Part shown: in pieces, positions 12,866-24,900 of the stretch | Numbering within the stretch: position 1 is the stretch's first letter | Layout of the letters: each line of letters opens with the position of its first letter | Assembly: GCA_000499405.2 (NCBI GenBank) | Contig: HG738139.1 | Location: forward strand, 12,636,898-12,700,897 | DNA length: 64,000 bases | Direction: 5' to 3' | DNA from: Onchocerca volvulus | Taxonomy: Eukaryota; Nematoda; Chromadorea; Rhabditida; Onchocercidae | Notes under the pieces: generated by a model | What the model was told of the DNA's origin: nothing | Seen by the model: only the letters and a program-made list of their open reading frames with translations | Databases searched by the model: none | Translations under genes and position numbers: made by a program

Positions 12866-13891
12866 TGATGATTTATTGGTTTAGGCTGTAATGTAACGAG
12901 ATTTGAACTAGGAGGACCAGGAAGTCATGTAAGCGGATGGAGGGTGGACAATTTAACTGAATCCTGAAACAAATAAACTGCTAATATCAGTAACATTAGG
13001 CATTATTTCAATTAAAGAGAAGTAATTTTACAACTAAGATTAAATTACAAAATCTAAAGAAATCTCAGGTGATCCAGGTGAGTTAGTCTAATTAAGCTTT
13101 TGATTTCTAAGTTTCCTATCAATTAGGAAAGTAGAAGAGTTTTAGGCTTATTTTCTGTTTAACTTCTTAATTGGCAACTAAATTATCCTACATTAAATAT
13201 AGGTACGGAAACTGGTAATCGGATAATATTAGAAAGATTATTGCTTTAAGACGTATCTTTGAAAATAATTATAAGCAATACGATTTAATGCATTTCAAAG
13301 ATTAAATCGAAAGATTTAAAGGAAATTTCTAATTCTTGAAATTTTTTGGAAATATTTTCATTGGTAGATTCAAAGTTTCTGGCTTGAAGTTATAAATCTA
13401 TTTCATAATTTACATGATTTTATATATTTGTATTTATCGAAGAGATAAGTTGGAAATGTAAAATGACAAGCAGTTTTCCTTTTTCTTATGGATTTATGAT
13501 ATGATGGTAAAAATTGCAGTTTTTTTTTCTTTGATATAATACGATATTTGCTGCTTTGCTGTAGAAGGCAAATGTCAACAAATCTGGATAATGAAAGTTA
13601 AGGAGGGTTAAGGTTAATTACAAAGTTGCAGTTCTTGAACAATTAGATGGTTTATAAATCTATTTGTTGTTTATAACCTGAGATTTAAAATTTTCTTCAT
13701 TTTCGTCACAAATTCGAGCTGTAATTGATTTAGAAAATTATATGTAGGATAATAATTTGTCATCGATCGAAAAATAACCGTTAATCTATGTTCATCAGAT
13801 TTCAATGGGACTTTACATCCGCAATTTGCATCGCATTTGTTCAGGAAGGTTAGCATACCTTCCTCTCGGGTCGCTTATTTGTTTCGATCAT
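12866..13891. other. Spacer between convergent U1 copies
   Basis: One kilobase of AT-rich DNA between the 3' ends of the two U1 genes. No gene, strong repeat or RNA element was recognised. Short open frames here lack coding character. Confidence 0.55.
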
Positions 13892-14056
13892 AGCAGGGAA
13901 GCGCGAACGCTGTCCCCAAACGCAAAAATTTTGCTGTTGGCTGACCCCAACTCGGGATAGCCACACGGGTCAGCCGGACCGAGAAGTGCAATGGCCAAGC
14001 CTCACCATGGAGGTCCCGCCTTCATGATCGCGAGATCCTCCCAGCCAGGTAAGTTT
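13892..14056 (-). ncRNA. U1 spliceosomal snRNA
   Basis: About 165 nt on the minus strand. The 5' end at about 14056 reads AAACTTACCTGG, the canonical nematode U1 sequence that pairs with 5' splice sites (CAG|GTAAGT). The U1-70K loop (GATCATGAAGG), U1A loop (CATTGCAC), Sm site (AATTTTTG) and final stem-loop (AGCG-TTCG-CGCT) follow in the expected order. U1 starts spliceosome assembly by recognising the intron 5' end in the nucleus. Stem-loop III is somewhat degraded here: TGGCTATCCC faces GGGGTCAGCCA with two mismatches in the middle of the stem. It faces the variant copy tail to tail, 1 kb away. Confidence 0.9.
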
Positions 14057-14420
14057 ATGAGCTACACCATTCAGCTATACTATTCCACGACACATGAAAC
14101 GCCGAGTGGTTTAAAATCAAATTTCTATTGGCTGCTAATACAAGAAGAAATGTATAAGAGAGTTTATCTTGTGAGGAGAGATAGACAGCGATAGAAGATT
14201 GCTCTCTTTACATGTTCATTTGGCCTAAATGGCAGCAGTTACAACTCTTCATCACTACCGCTATCATTAACAGCTTATTTTAACAAAATCAAATTAAATT
14301 TAAATTTAAAATCCGAAAATTTACATATTAAAATGAAATTATGAGGAATTGATTTCCTTGTTATATTTATTAATTCTGAAATATGAATGAAATTATTCTA
14401 TTTTATCTATAAATATGGGG

Positions 14421-14926
14421 TGATAATACATCAGTGACTGATAGCAATATAAATATGCTTGTCAGATGATAAATCAAACGAGTATTATCAGCTGATAAGT
14501 ACTCAGTGATTGATAAGATTATCACTTTTTTTTTTTACTCAACGAGATTATCACTTTTCCGCATCTTATGTAAATGTCATTACAGCAAATGAAAGATGCA
14601 TTACTGAGTGTAATTATCAAATAATAAGCGAGGTGGATATTATCAGTGATAACTTAAGTGAATAGTGAGAATTATTAGCTTTCTACACTTTTTATGAAAG
14701 TTATTACAGCATACTGATACTGATAATATTTAAAAGATATCGACGAAGTTTTAATTCCTTGCTTTATCTTGTTATCATTCTGTCGAAGAATTTTTCAAAG
14801 CAGCTGATAAGCCAACTGCTCTTCTGTTAATGTGGGTCAAATCATGTTAAACATTATGACCAATGATTCTTGATCTTAGGAATAACAGTGATAATCAATT
14901 TTACAAAGCAGCAAATCGGATTATCA
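14421..14926. promoter_or_regulatory. Dense TGATAA (GATA-factor) site cluster
   Basis: Fifteen TGATAA or TTATCA hexamers in about 505 bp, starting at 14421, 14467, 14485, 14493, 14511, 14519, 14548, 14614, 14640, 14647, 14721, 14772, 14805, 14889 and 14921. Roughly one would be expected from base composition. The pair at 14485-14498 forms a perfect palindrome, TTATCAGCTGATAA, centred on a CAGCTG E-box. The site at 14719-14726 is ACTGATAA, the extended motif of intestinal GATA factors in worms. No gene start lies nearby except the canonical U1 (5' end 14056), so a target is unknown. Enhancer function is inference. Confidence 0.5.
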
Positions 14927-15285
14927 CTGAAAATTCGTCAAACTGTTCTGAACTCCTAAAATACCTAAGAAATCTGAATCCGTATGATTTTTTATCCCGA
15001 ATTTAAAAATCGTTAAATTATAATTTTATCCAAGGATTCAGATTGAAATGTGTAAAATGTTTAAACCTGAGAAATCTGGAATATGATCTATTAATATGAT
15101 GAAATATATTTCTGGATTATAAAAATCTGAATTCTAAATATTCTAAAATATGATATACACAAATTATTCATTTTTACAAGTCAAATAAATAGACAGGAAA
15201 ATTTTTTTGAATTGTTAATTTAATTTTATTTTTAAACTGGTTTATGTTTCGAAACTAGTTAAACTTTTGATTTCATGTATGTATG

Positions 15286-15298
<13 letters not shown>

Positions 15299-15328
<30 letters not shown>
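15299..15328. repeat. (GT)n microsatellite
   Basis: About 15 uninterrupted GT units, flanked on both sides by ATGT-type imperfect repeats. Confidence 0.95.
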
Positions 15329-15331
<3 letters not shown>

Positions 15332-15526
15332 AGCTATGTATGCATGTATGTGTGTATGTGTGCATTCTATCCTTCAAAAACATGGTGTTAGTCGGTGGTT
15401 GCTTAATCAGTTTTTCTGTGTATGTTTAAACAAAATGCCAATTTAAATTCACTTATACCGTATTTTTATGATTCTTTTATGTGTTCCAATTGTCACGTTA
15501 TTGCATACAGTTTTTGAGAGGGAAGA

Positions 15527-15740
15527 GATTCAGAAAGTCTGTGCCGGAGATTTAGAAGTTTATTCGAGAGATCTATTTTTGAGATTCAGATGGTTTATTC
15601 GGGAGATCTATTTTGGAGATTCAGAAGGTTTTTGCCAATGATTTGGACAGTTTATTCGGGAGATCTATTTTGGAGATTTAGAAAGTTTATTCGGAAAATC
15701 TATTTCGAAGATTCAGAAGGTCTATCTAAGAGAACTATTT
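15527..15740. repeat. Imperfect minisatellite, unit about 33-37 bp
   Basis: Five to six degenerate copies of a unit containing TTTATTCGGGAGATCTATTT followed by a GGAGATTCAGAAG-type segment. Some copies are cut short or altered. One plus-strand frame stays open across most copies, which gives a false protein-like reading. Confidence 0.85.
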
Positions 15741-18700
15741 TATTCTCATTAAAAGCCTTCATTATCTTTAACGATAATTATTGCACTAACATTAAAAGAA
15801 AATTTCTTATATGATACTTAGCATACCGACGAGCGTAGGTTGTTTTTAAAATTCTCAAATTTTATCGATTTGTTGAAATTTTGAGCTTTTTTTTATTAAC
15901 AGTGTTCCTTTCTTTTCATTCATTGATTGTATCTATCGGGAAAAAAAAGTTGTTTAATTGTTGAGACAATCTAAAGTTCAAATTAATTTAATTTAATGAT
16001 TTCTTCTCAATGCTTCTTATCATTTATTCTTTTCTCCTTTTTTTTTTTTCGTTAAGAAGTTCAAAGGTTGGAAATATGGGGAGAAGGGTGCTTAGTGGAT
16101 TTTTTATTTTTATTTATGATTAGTAAGCTTTTTATATAAGAAAGTGTATGAGTTATAAAACATTCACTCCTATCCTCGCCAATTGGAAAGACGCAGTTTG
16201 ACAACTTTTTTTTTTTTTTAGTAAATTTTTAAAACTTTCAAGGTTGAAATAAATAATTACTAAACATAAATATATATGCTATATGACACATTTCTGAATT
16301 AAATTTCTTAACAAATCAAGTTAGAGACACATGAAAATGACTGAAGGAAGTGGAGGAGGTGGAAATTGGTTGACCTAAGGAAAAAGAAAGTTGGAAACAA
16401 TTCTTAGGCTACTTATTGAAATTTCCGATAATAATAGACTAGTTTGGAAAAATGCAGCTGGAATCATTATAGAAGATAGGGCCAAGGCAGAGGTCAAATC
16501 GAAAGATCAGTCAACATTTTCCTTTCTAACCTTTTCGTTCGTCCATTTTTCTCATCAGTTATAATCCTTAAATTTTGAACTGATTTCTAATTATTACTAT
16601 CATTAAAGAAACAAATGAACAGTTTTCATTCTTTGAAATGATTAATTTTTCGATGTCAGACCAGAATTTTGATTCCTAAAGTTTTGTAATTTTTGAATAT
16701 TTTCAAATCAAATAATCGATTCGAACACATTAAAATGAAGCTTCTCTTATTCTCAATGATACAGTTTGTTAGCTTGTTTTTTTAAACTAATTAAGAATGC
16801 TAAGAAAAATTGAATGTTGGTCTCTTTTGTTATCCATCCAAAAATGAAACTTTAGGAGTTGGGTATAACTATTTTCGAAATTGAGCAGAAATTATTCTAC
16901 CCTGATATTTTTAAATTTCCTGAAATCCTATCTTCTGTCTTTTTTCCTTTTTTTTTTTTTTTAACTTCTGTTTCTTTCGTTAGGTTTCGTGAAATTTCCT
17001 GAAATAACTTCGAACTACCATAACTTTTATTATTTCATGATCAATTAATGGATTTTTTTTATAAGCTTAAACTAAATTCAACATTGCAATAAGCTTCTTT
17101 TGAAATTTACGAATCCAAAAGTATATCTCGAGAAATTTCGAAAAATATCTCGATTCTCAGAAAATATAGGAAAAATGTTAGAGATGGAACAAATGAAAGT
17201 TGATGACTTTGTGCTCTTTATTCCCCAAATATTTACTCTTTCTGGTTTATTAACAGTACTTCATAACTTGTTTTCTCGGCAATGATTTTAGCCGGATAGC
17301 ATACGGACGCAGATAAAATCACGAACTTTTTCGAAAAGTTTTACTTTTAATCCAATTTTATCCTTACGAAATATTCGCGAATAGCTTTTTAGTTACGAAT
17401 CTTTGTTTTCTTCTTCGATGAGAAGTTTCATCGAAATTCCATCTTCGAAATGACAGATTGTGTGAGTGCTTTGTAATGGATAAGTTTGTGATGTGAATAA
17501 CGTCAATTAAGAAAGTTTCTTTTGCAATTAAGGAATTTTCAAAATGAATTCTCTTATCATTTCTTGCAATTGGATAAAGTTTTGATTTATCTCCAGTGAT
17601 ATCAAAACTCATTTTGATAACATAACATCTAATTCCATCATTGAAATTGTAGTTGAAATTCTTGAATACAGTTGAATTGCAAATGTACAAATGATGAAAT
17701 AATATTACACAACTAATAATTTTAGAATATATAAATTGAAAAACTTAAGATTTTTGTTCTTTGATCCGTTTTTTAGATCTACCATGAAAAAGTTTTTTCT
17801 TTTTTTTTTTTTTTTCGTACTCTAGGTATTTGCCATTGCGAATGGGATAAAATATGATTCTTGAACAATCAAATCTGAAAATTTCTAAAACAAGTTTAAA
17901 TAAGTTTCAATAAATGAAAAAAAAATTTAATAGTAGTGAAAAAAAAGTTCAATAATAATCTGAAAGTTTAATAAAGTTTGGAAAAAAAGATTTAATAAGA
18001 ATTAAAACAAGATTTAACAAATGTCATTTTAATACTTAATAACTTAATACTTGTCGATATCGATATCATGCTTTGCTGCATTGTACTGCACTAAATTGCA
18101 TGTTTGATCGTAATGTATTTCAATGCGTTGCATCAATATTATATTTGAATTTATTTTTTTTTTCTCCATTATACTATTTTGCGCTTGCAAAATTGCATGT
18201 TAAGCGAAGAAATGTTGATTCATCATTTTCTTTTTTTATTTTTCCTTTTATATTTGAAAAAAAAAATGATGGGAAATTATTTTGATGGGAATTAATCTTC
18301 CAAAATCAATAATCGTCCAAAATCGATATCGGTATGAAATAGAAAATACGCCAATAATTTCACGTAATCATCAAATTGAACACGTATTTAATGGATGTTT
18401 GAAGTAATTAATATCATGGGATTTATCAATTAATTCATAGGAAATTACTTTTTAACAAATTATCTCTATTAGTAAAGTATTTAAAAAAAAAAAGTAAGTT
18501 TTTAAAGCGAATGTGAAAATGACCGTTTTCTTTCCAATCTTTTTTTTTTATCGATCATTCAGCAAACACATGCTACATTTTTATACTTGTTTTAAAAGAA
18601 GCAGACAAATTGATCGTTTTGTGAAAGTCTTCTATGAAGATAGAATAAATAAAAATGGAAATAAAAAATGTTGCATGTGAATGTCACACAAATGTCCAAA

Positions 18701-20893
18701 AAATTAATACAAACTTTCAAGCAAATTAAATTAAAAACAACCAGCGGATAAGCATTCATGCGAATTGCTTTTCTAATTTGCGAGAAAAGGAAATGTCGCA
18801 GATTAGAAAAGCTAAAATCGATGGACGGAGATTTGACTATTAGGAAAATCCTCAAAATTTTTAGGCAAAATTACGATCAGCGAATTGATTAACCTACTGT
18901 AAGATAATTGATTGACGGGCCTTAAGGCTATAAAAAAATTCTAGAGCATATGAGAAAACAATTAATCATTTATTTCTAGCAAAGACAATTGTGTTCCGTT
19001 TTGTTTTCTTTCTTGCTGTTATTATCGAAGATTTTGGATTTCTGATCGTAATTTTACCCAAAAATATTTGAGGATTCGAGGAATTTTCCTAATACCAGAT
19101 TTTCGATTCGCTTTTTAGATCAAAATAAAATCATTATTACTCCAATCTTTTTCGTCGTTTATTGTCGCAAGTATATTTTGTCATCCTTTTATGATTTTTA
19201 TATATTTACCCTTTTCTGATTCTAGTTTACCTGAAAATCTAAAATATCGTAACAAGTAAATTTGTCCTCCAAAACTTACAGAACATTGCAAAAGCTATTC
19301 TAGACAAGTTTAATTGAATTTTTACGATAGTTTCTTATGTCTGGAATGTTTGTAATCCATTGATTGGTACATTTATCACGGTGCAGACAAGCTTTTATCC
19401 ACTCCCGAAGCATGAAACTTCTCAAGTAATTGGATTACTTAATTACTTTCCTTTAAAAGCTAATTAGATTATATTCGTTTAGTAGTTCAGAGCAAACCTT
19501 AGGCGATAATAGATGAATAGAAAATATTATGGCTGATTAGAAAGAGAAAAATATGCATTTCTAAAAATGTCATCAATTAAGTCAGTACTACTATGTATTT
19601 ATAAAGAAATTAACTTCAAAATTTAGTAGAAATTTTTTTTTCTTTTTTAATCTAGCTTTTCCTCCAATATCTTTTTTAGAATAGTCGATAGAATTTCAGG
19701 TCGTTTAAAAATTTTTATGTTTTTCTGATGAATAATTCCTTTTTAATTTTTTTCCCTTTTTTTTTTTGCAATTTTCGAATCAATTTATTATATCATCATC
19801 TGGATATTTCCTATTTCCTAATGTGTATTCAGGTGATACTTCAGTCCAAAAATTAAAAAATTATTTCATCGTATTAAAGTGCAATAAATATTATTTTTGA
19901 CATTTTTAGCCGAAGTTTCAAATTTAAATGCGAAATTTGAAATGCTGTTTCTAGCAGATTAAGTAATTGAAATTAAAATTGTATTATAAGTTATAGTTAT
20001 CAATTGATTGCGAACTTAGAAGAAAGTTAATTTTGCAGGCTACTAGGTGAAAAATTAATTCCGAATCGACTGGTAACTTAAAAAGAAGTTGATTTTACAG
20101 GTCAATAAGTCAAAAATAAATATCATTCTTTTTCCATCCTTCTTCTTGCATATACGTACTGTTTCCTAAAATTAAGTTAATTGATTTCTATTCTTACACA
20201 ATCTCTTGCTTGCACTGTTAATCTTATAGAAGGTAAAAGAAGGGCTCTAAAACAATCTTTTGTTAATGCAATTTTTTCAAATTTTTGAAAAATTTGATTT
20301 GAAATTTTCAATTTTTTTTTTTTATAAAATTTTATGACAATAAAAAATTTAATTTTTCAGAGATTATATTTTGGTAATTCGAATCTAGTGTGTAAACATC
20401 TATCTTTTTCTTTCAGTCAACAAAAATTGATGGTGACATGGCGATGACAATGTGGAGCGTTTGGATTCTCAGTTAGTATTATTTCTTCTTTTTTTTTTTT
20501 CAATCGCAAAGTTTTTGTTAGCCAGTTTTGTCATCCAATCAGTCATTTTTTTTAATTCATCCACCTTTTTATCCTAATGTTTTTGAGAAAATTTTTCACC
20601 AACCAACATGTATGCACAGTTAAAGATCTGGAAATATCTTCCCGTGCTTTTTATCCACGTATCACTTGATTATTGTTGGTCAATCTACATATTAGCCACC
20701 CACTCATACCTAATTACTAATAGCAACTAAGCATCACTTAATTACTTTAGCTATTCACAAATTTTTAAAATAAAATAGATACATAATTTAGCATTAAAAA
20801 ACAGAATAAAAATATGTTTTATCAATTTGCCAAATTAAAATATCATTAATTTCGCAAGAAAAAACCAGTCTTAATATTTTAATTTTACTTTTC

Positions 20894-20934
<41 letters not shown>
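20894..20934. repeat. (ATA)n microsatellite
   Basis: About 13 uninterrupted ATA/TAA triplets. Confidence 0.95.
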
Positions 20935-20935
<1 letters not shown>

Positions 20936-21798
20936 CTAGAGATATGTAGGACTAGGAAATAAAGTTTTTAAAAAAATTAAATTTTTAGATCTTTTACAGC
21001 CGCTACTGATGCATCATTTAATTATTGTTAGCCGTCCATGCTCTACACTGTATTAGACACTGGCTGGACCGGCTACGTTCCGCTTTTTTTAAGTTCATAT
21101 ACAATCCTTCTCTAAGATTTTTAAACAATTTTTAAGTTCTTAAGCCAAGTTCTTAAACACGCACCTTATCTAACATGAAAATACGCGCCCATTCGAATGC
21201 AACGTTGCATCGAAAATTCCAAATCAATCGGTGAAGAGCTTGAAACATTATGTTGTAATGAACAACGCACATTCACATCTTTATTTATATAAATAGATTA
21301 TATGAATAGAAAATTATAAAATAAAATATTTGAAAGTTTTTAAAACAGATTATTAAAAGAATGAATGGTGCTTTACACATAGGGAAATAAATGGATATGT
21401 CGCTCTTTAGCAATAAATTTCTCATTAATCATCATTTCATCTTATCTGATTGTTAAATTGCAACTTTTAAAATGTATGTAAATTAAAATATCTTGCAATA
21501 ACTAATCCAATTCCCGAGATATCGTAAATCAAGCCCATCTTTATATTTGATTGATATTTGGTTGCGAAACGTTGTTTTGCTACCTATTGCAGCCATACTT
21601 TAAGACATTTGTTTTCTCGAGTTTGTACGAGGTGATTCGGGACTTTCTTTCAATCTATTTAGTTTGCTATAATAAATATCTGTTAAAAACAAATAAAGGG
21701 AAATTCACATTTTATTTATTGGATATAAATAGATTGATTTAACCTTTGGAAATGTTCAATTTGTTAGATGCCACTGATCAAGTGGTATCATCTGGCCT

Positions 21799-21920
21799 TA
21801 TTTGTTATTTAAAGTATTCTAATTGTCTTATAACTAATTGTCTTATTTGCTTAGTTGATAAATTCAAAAATCTGTTATTTAAAATATTCTAACTGCCTTA
21901 TTTGCTTACTTGACAAATTC
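21799..21920. repeat. Short tandem duplication upstream of the FHIP start
   Basis: A block beginning TGTTATTTAAAGTATTCTAA and ending near CTTATTTGCTTAGTTGATAA is repeated with substitutions and a small deletion. It ends about 75 bp before the FHIP start codon. Confidence 0.7.
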
Positions 21921-21992
21921 TCACTGTTTTCAGCGTTTTCATGTTTTTTTGAAACCATTATTTGTCGAATTTGTCAAAATTCTGTTATAGGT

Positions 21993-24900
21993 ATGCGACG
22001 ATGGTTTTCCAAATTAGGTTCAACTTCTGTGGCTAGTACATCACAGGTCACGTCACCCATTCCAGCTTCCACCGAATCGACATCCGCAGAACAGCGTGAC
22101 GATTCACCCATTCCTTCACCACCCGCATCGTTCATCATCTCGAAATCGGATATTCATTGGAATGTCGATTTTGCATCCGATCCATGCTCATGGGAAAGCT
22201 GTTTTGATACACATTGGGAAGCAGCCGAAAAATTAATAGAAAATGACGAAGAAATTAATTACGAAAAAGTTTGTGATTAAAGTACACTTTATGAATTACG
22301 ATTTCAAGCATAATTTAAAGTTAAGTTAAATCATTCCAAATATAATTTATAATTTACATTGATGTATTTAAGTATGATTTTTTCATTAAACAATGTTTGA
22401 AGTCATTTTTTAATGATTTTATGCTCATTCTTTTCGTCTTAATAAAGAAAAGCTTAAAGAATTCCAACAACAATTTGACCGTAGAGCATATTTACTCCAA
22501 CAAGTTATTCACGATGCATACCAACCAAATTGATTTTTATCATTCATTCTTGAAATATTATAAAATTTTTTTTTTCTAGGTGTTAGCTGTATTTCGACAT
22601 TTAAGTTGCACAGTGCAATTGTTAATGATGGAAGCAAATGCTCAACCGGAATCTGCTATTGGACCTATATTGGATCGTCATTTTACTCATCAAATTATGG
22701 AACGAATAGTTGATTGGGCAATTGAAGTTCCACATTTTCTGGCAGCAACATGTCAGGTATTCTAATTGATCTGTAGATTATTGATTTTAATAAAAGAGAA
22801 ATAAAGGATGTCTAAAATTAGAATACTAAAATTGTGTTGCTGATCATATAGTAATGAAAAATTTTTAGCAGGAGTAATACTGTTGTAGAGATTTATTCAT
22901 TAGATTTTGTTATGAAATCAAATCAGCAGTGCATGATGAATGTCGTATTGATCAGTTTTATGTAACATAAAACTAAGATTTTCTTATCAAGTTTTCTTCG
23001 TGCATCATATAGATTAAAGATTAGAACATTCACTTTGCTAAAATTTACAATTTGCAGTATCAACTATCCAGTCAAAAATAAAAAATTTTGCAATGTTTAA
23101 ATTTCGTTTTAAAATTTAATGATTTGATTGTATATCTCTAGATGTATCAAGTTAAAAATTAATTCAGTAATTACATCTTTCGTCGCTGTAAATATTTTAT
23201 AAATGGCAGCGTTGTAATTATTTGTTTCAATAAAATATTGATGAACTAGTTTGAATTTCTCAGGTTAATCTGATTCGTCTTTATGAAATCATTGTTGGAG
23301 AAAGTCATACACAGAATCACTGCCTACTCGTACACAAGCCGATGTTGCTTCCATTGATGAAATTATTGGATTGGTGTAGGAAGAGTGCAGAAAAAAGGAA
23401 TTTTACCCCATCTAATACGGATAAACATTTTGTTTTACTTTTAAATCAGGTTAATATTTGATATTTGTGATGAATGATCTTACTAAATCTATTTGATTTA
23501 GCTAAAAATAAAAACAATTTATTTGTAATGAGCAATATATATTATCTTCTGTTAGTACCATTTAGACTTAATATATATATACATTATTTTATGAATGTAG
23601 CATGAGAGTTTTAAAATATTTAATGTTGTTTAGAAAAGAAATTGAAAAAACAAAAAAACAAAAGTGATATGTACCTTAAAAATATACGAATTTTTATTCT
23701 TCGTATGAAAAGCACTTGGATATTTCAGATCTGCACAAAATTAGCAGAAGATGCGACATTATTGCATTTCTTTTTCGATTTTGACAGTGATGGTGATGAG
23801 CGGTTTTTAGTGTTCAACCTATTAATCCCATACCTTTATGATTCCGGTGAAGTTGGACAGTTAGCACGCGATGCATTACTTTTGATACTTTCTGTTTCAC
23901 GACGGTTGAAACATATTGCTGCATTTATTGCTACAAAGGTTTGCGAAAGCTTTTCAACTCATTATTAAATTCTCTTAAGATGAATATAGACGAGCCCAGT
24001 CAAATCGAATGTATAATTACAAAATTGACAATCACTAGGTGGAATAAATGAGATGTTTTCGGGATTATGAGGAATTTCTTATAAGAGAGAATCCATGCAA
24101 AACTTGCGTTCGATTATCAATAGTTCTTTAATTTGTGTCGGTATTTGAATGAAGTAAAAGGAATCTAAATCCAACATATTTCTTGGTTTCTTTCAAATTT
24201 TTTTTTCTGATATTTTGCAAATTTTATAGAGAAAAATTTTCAAACTTCTCTTCCCCTCATTTTTTTCTATTTCGACGCTTAAATTTTGCATTGAGAAAAA
24301 AATTTTCAAACTTTTCTTACCTTCATTTTATTCTATTTCGACGATTTAATCTTGCATTGAATTAAAATTTGTATAAAGCTTTCTATTACAGTCAAACTTT
24401 TGTCCAGTGGTTGCTACGGGTCTTTCGGGTTGCTTTTCCCAACTATCACGCTCAGTTGGTTCAATGTTGTATGTAAGCGATGATTGGCATAAAATAAATG
24501 CCGATAACATCGATTCTTATTCCAGCTTATTGGATTTCCAATCATCATTAATTTTCTGTAATGCCGTTATACAGGTTATTAATATTATACTATTAATGAA
24601 GATTTATAAAATATCTGTTTTCTTTATACAAAATAAATTTCTTTCGAGAAAAAGAGATGAAAGACATATTTTATGGATTTTCATCGTGAATTAAGCGATA
24701 GTTGTTGTCATCTGCTGAACAATGTGTTTCTAGGTTGCTCATAGCTATGTTGTATCACAAGTTATTACTTACATTTATCACGGGTTTTTGCTTCCTGTTG
24801 TTCTACCTTCATTGCTACAGGTATTATTCTTATGTGGAATAAATTAGCAATCCATCTCGCTCAGATTTGAAACTTAGGATAATTTCGAAAGGAATTTGAT

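Larger units (their letters stand above)
14927..21798. other. Gene-poor interval upstream of FHIP
   Basis: Nearly 7 kb of AT-rich sequence with microsatellites and a minisatellite (listed separately). One open stretch without a stop, 16379 to about 16579, has protein-like composition but no recognised family and no clear start. A possible small exon with acceptor and GTTAGT donor lies near 20417-20471. No gene is supported. Confidence 0.5.

Noticed and set aside
17364..17690. Minus-strand 108-codon frame
   Set aside because: No recognisable domain, AT-driven composition and no splice context.
21855..21992. N-terminal extension of FHIP from an ATG at 21855
   Set aside because: The added residues are hydrophobic and unlike the family, they cover a tandem duplication, and an acceptor at 21989-21990 separates them from the real start.
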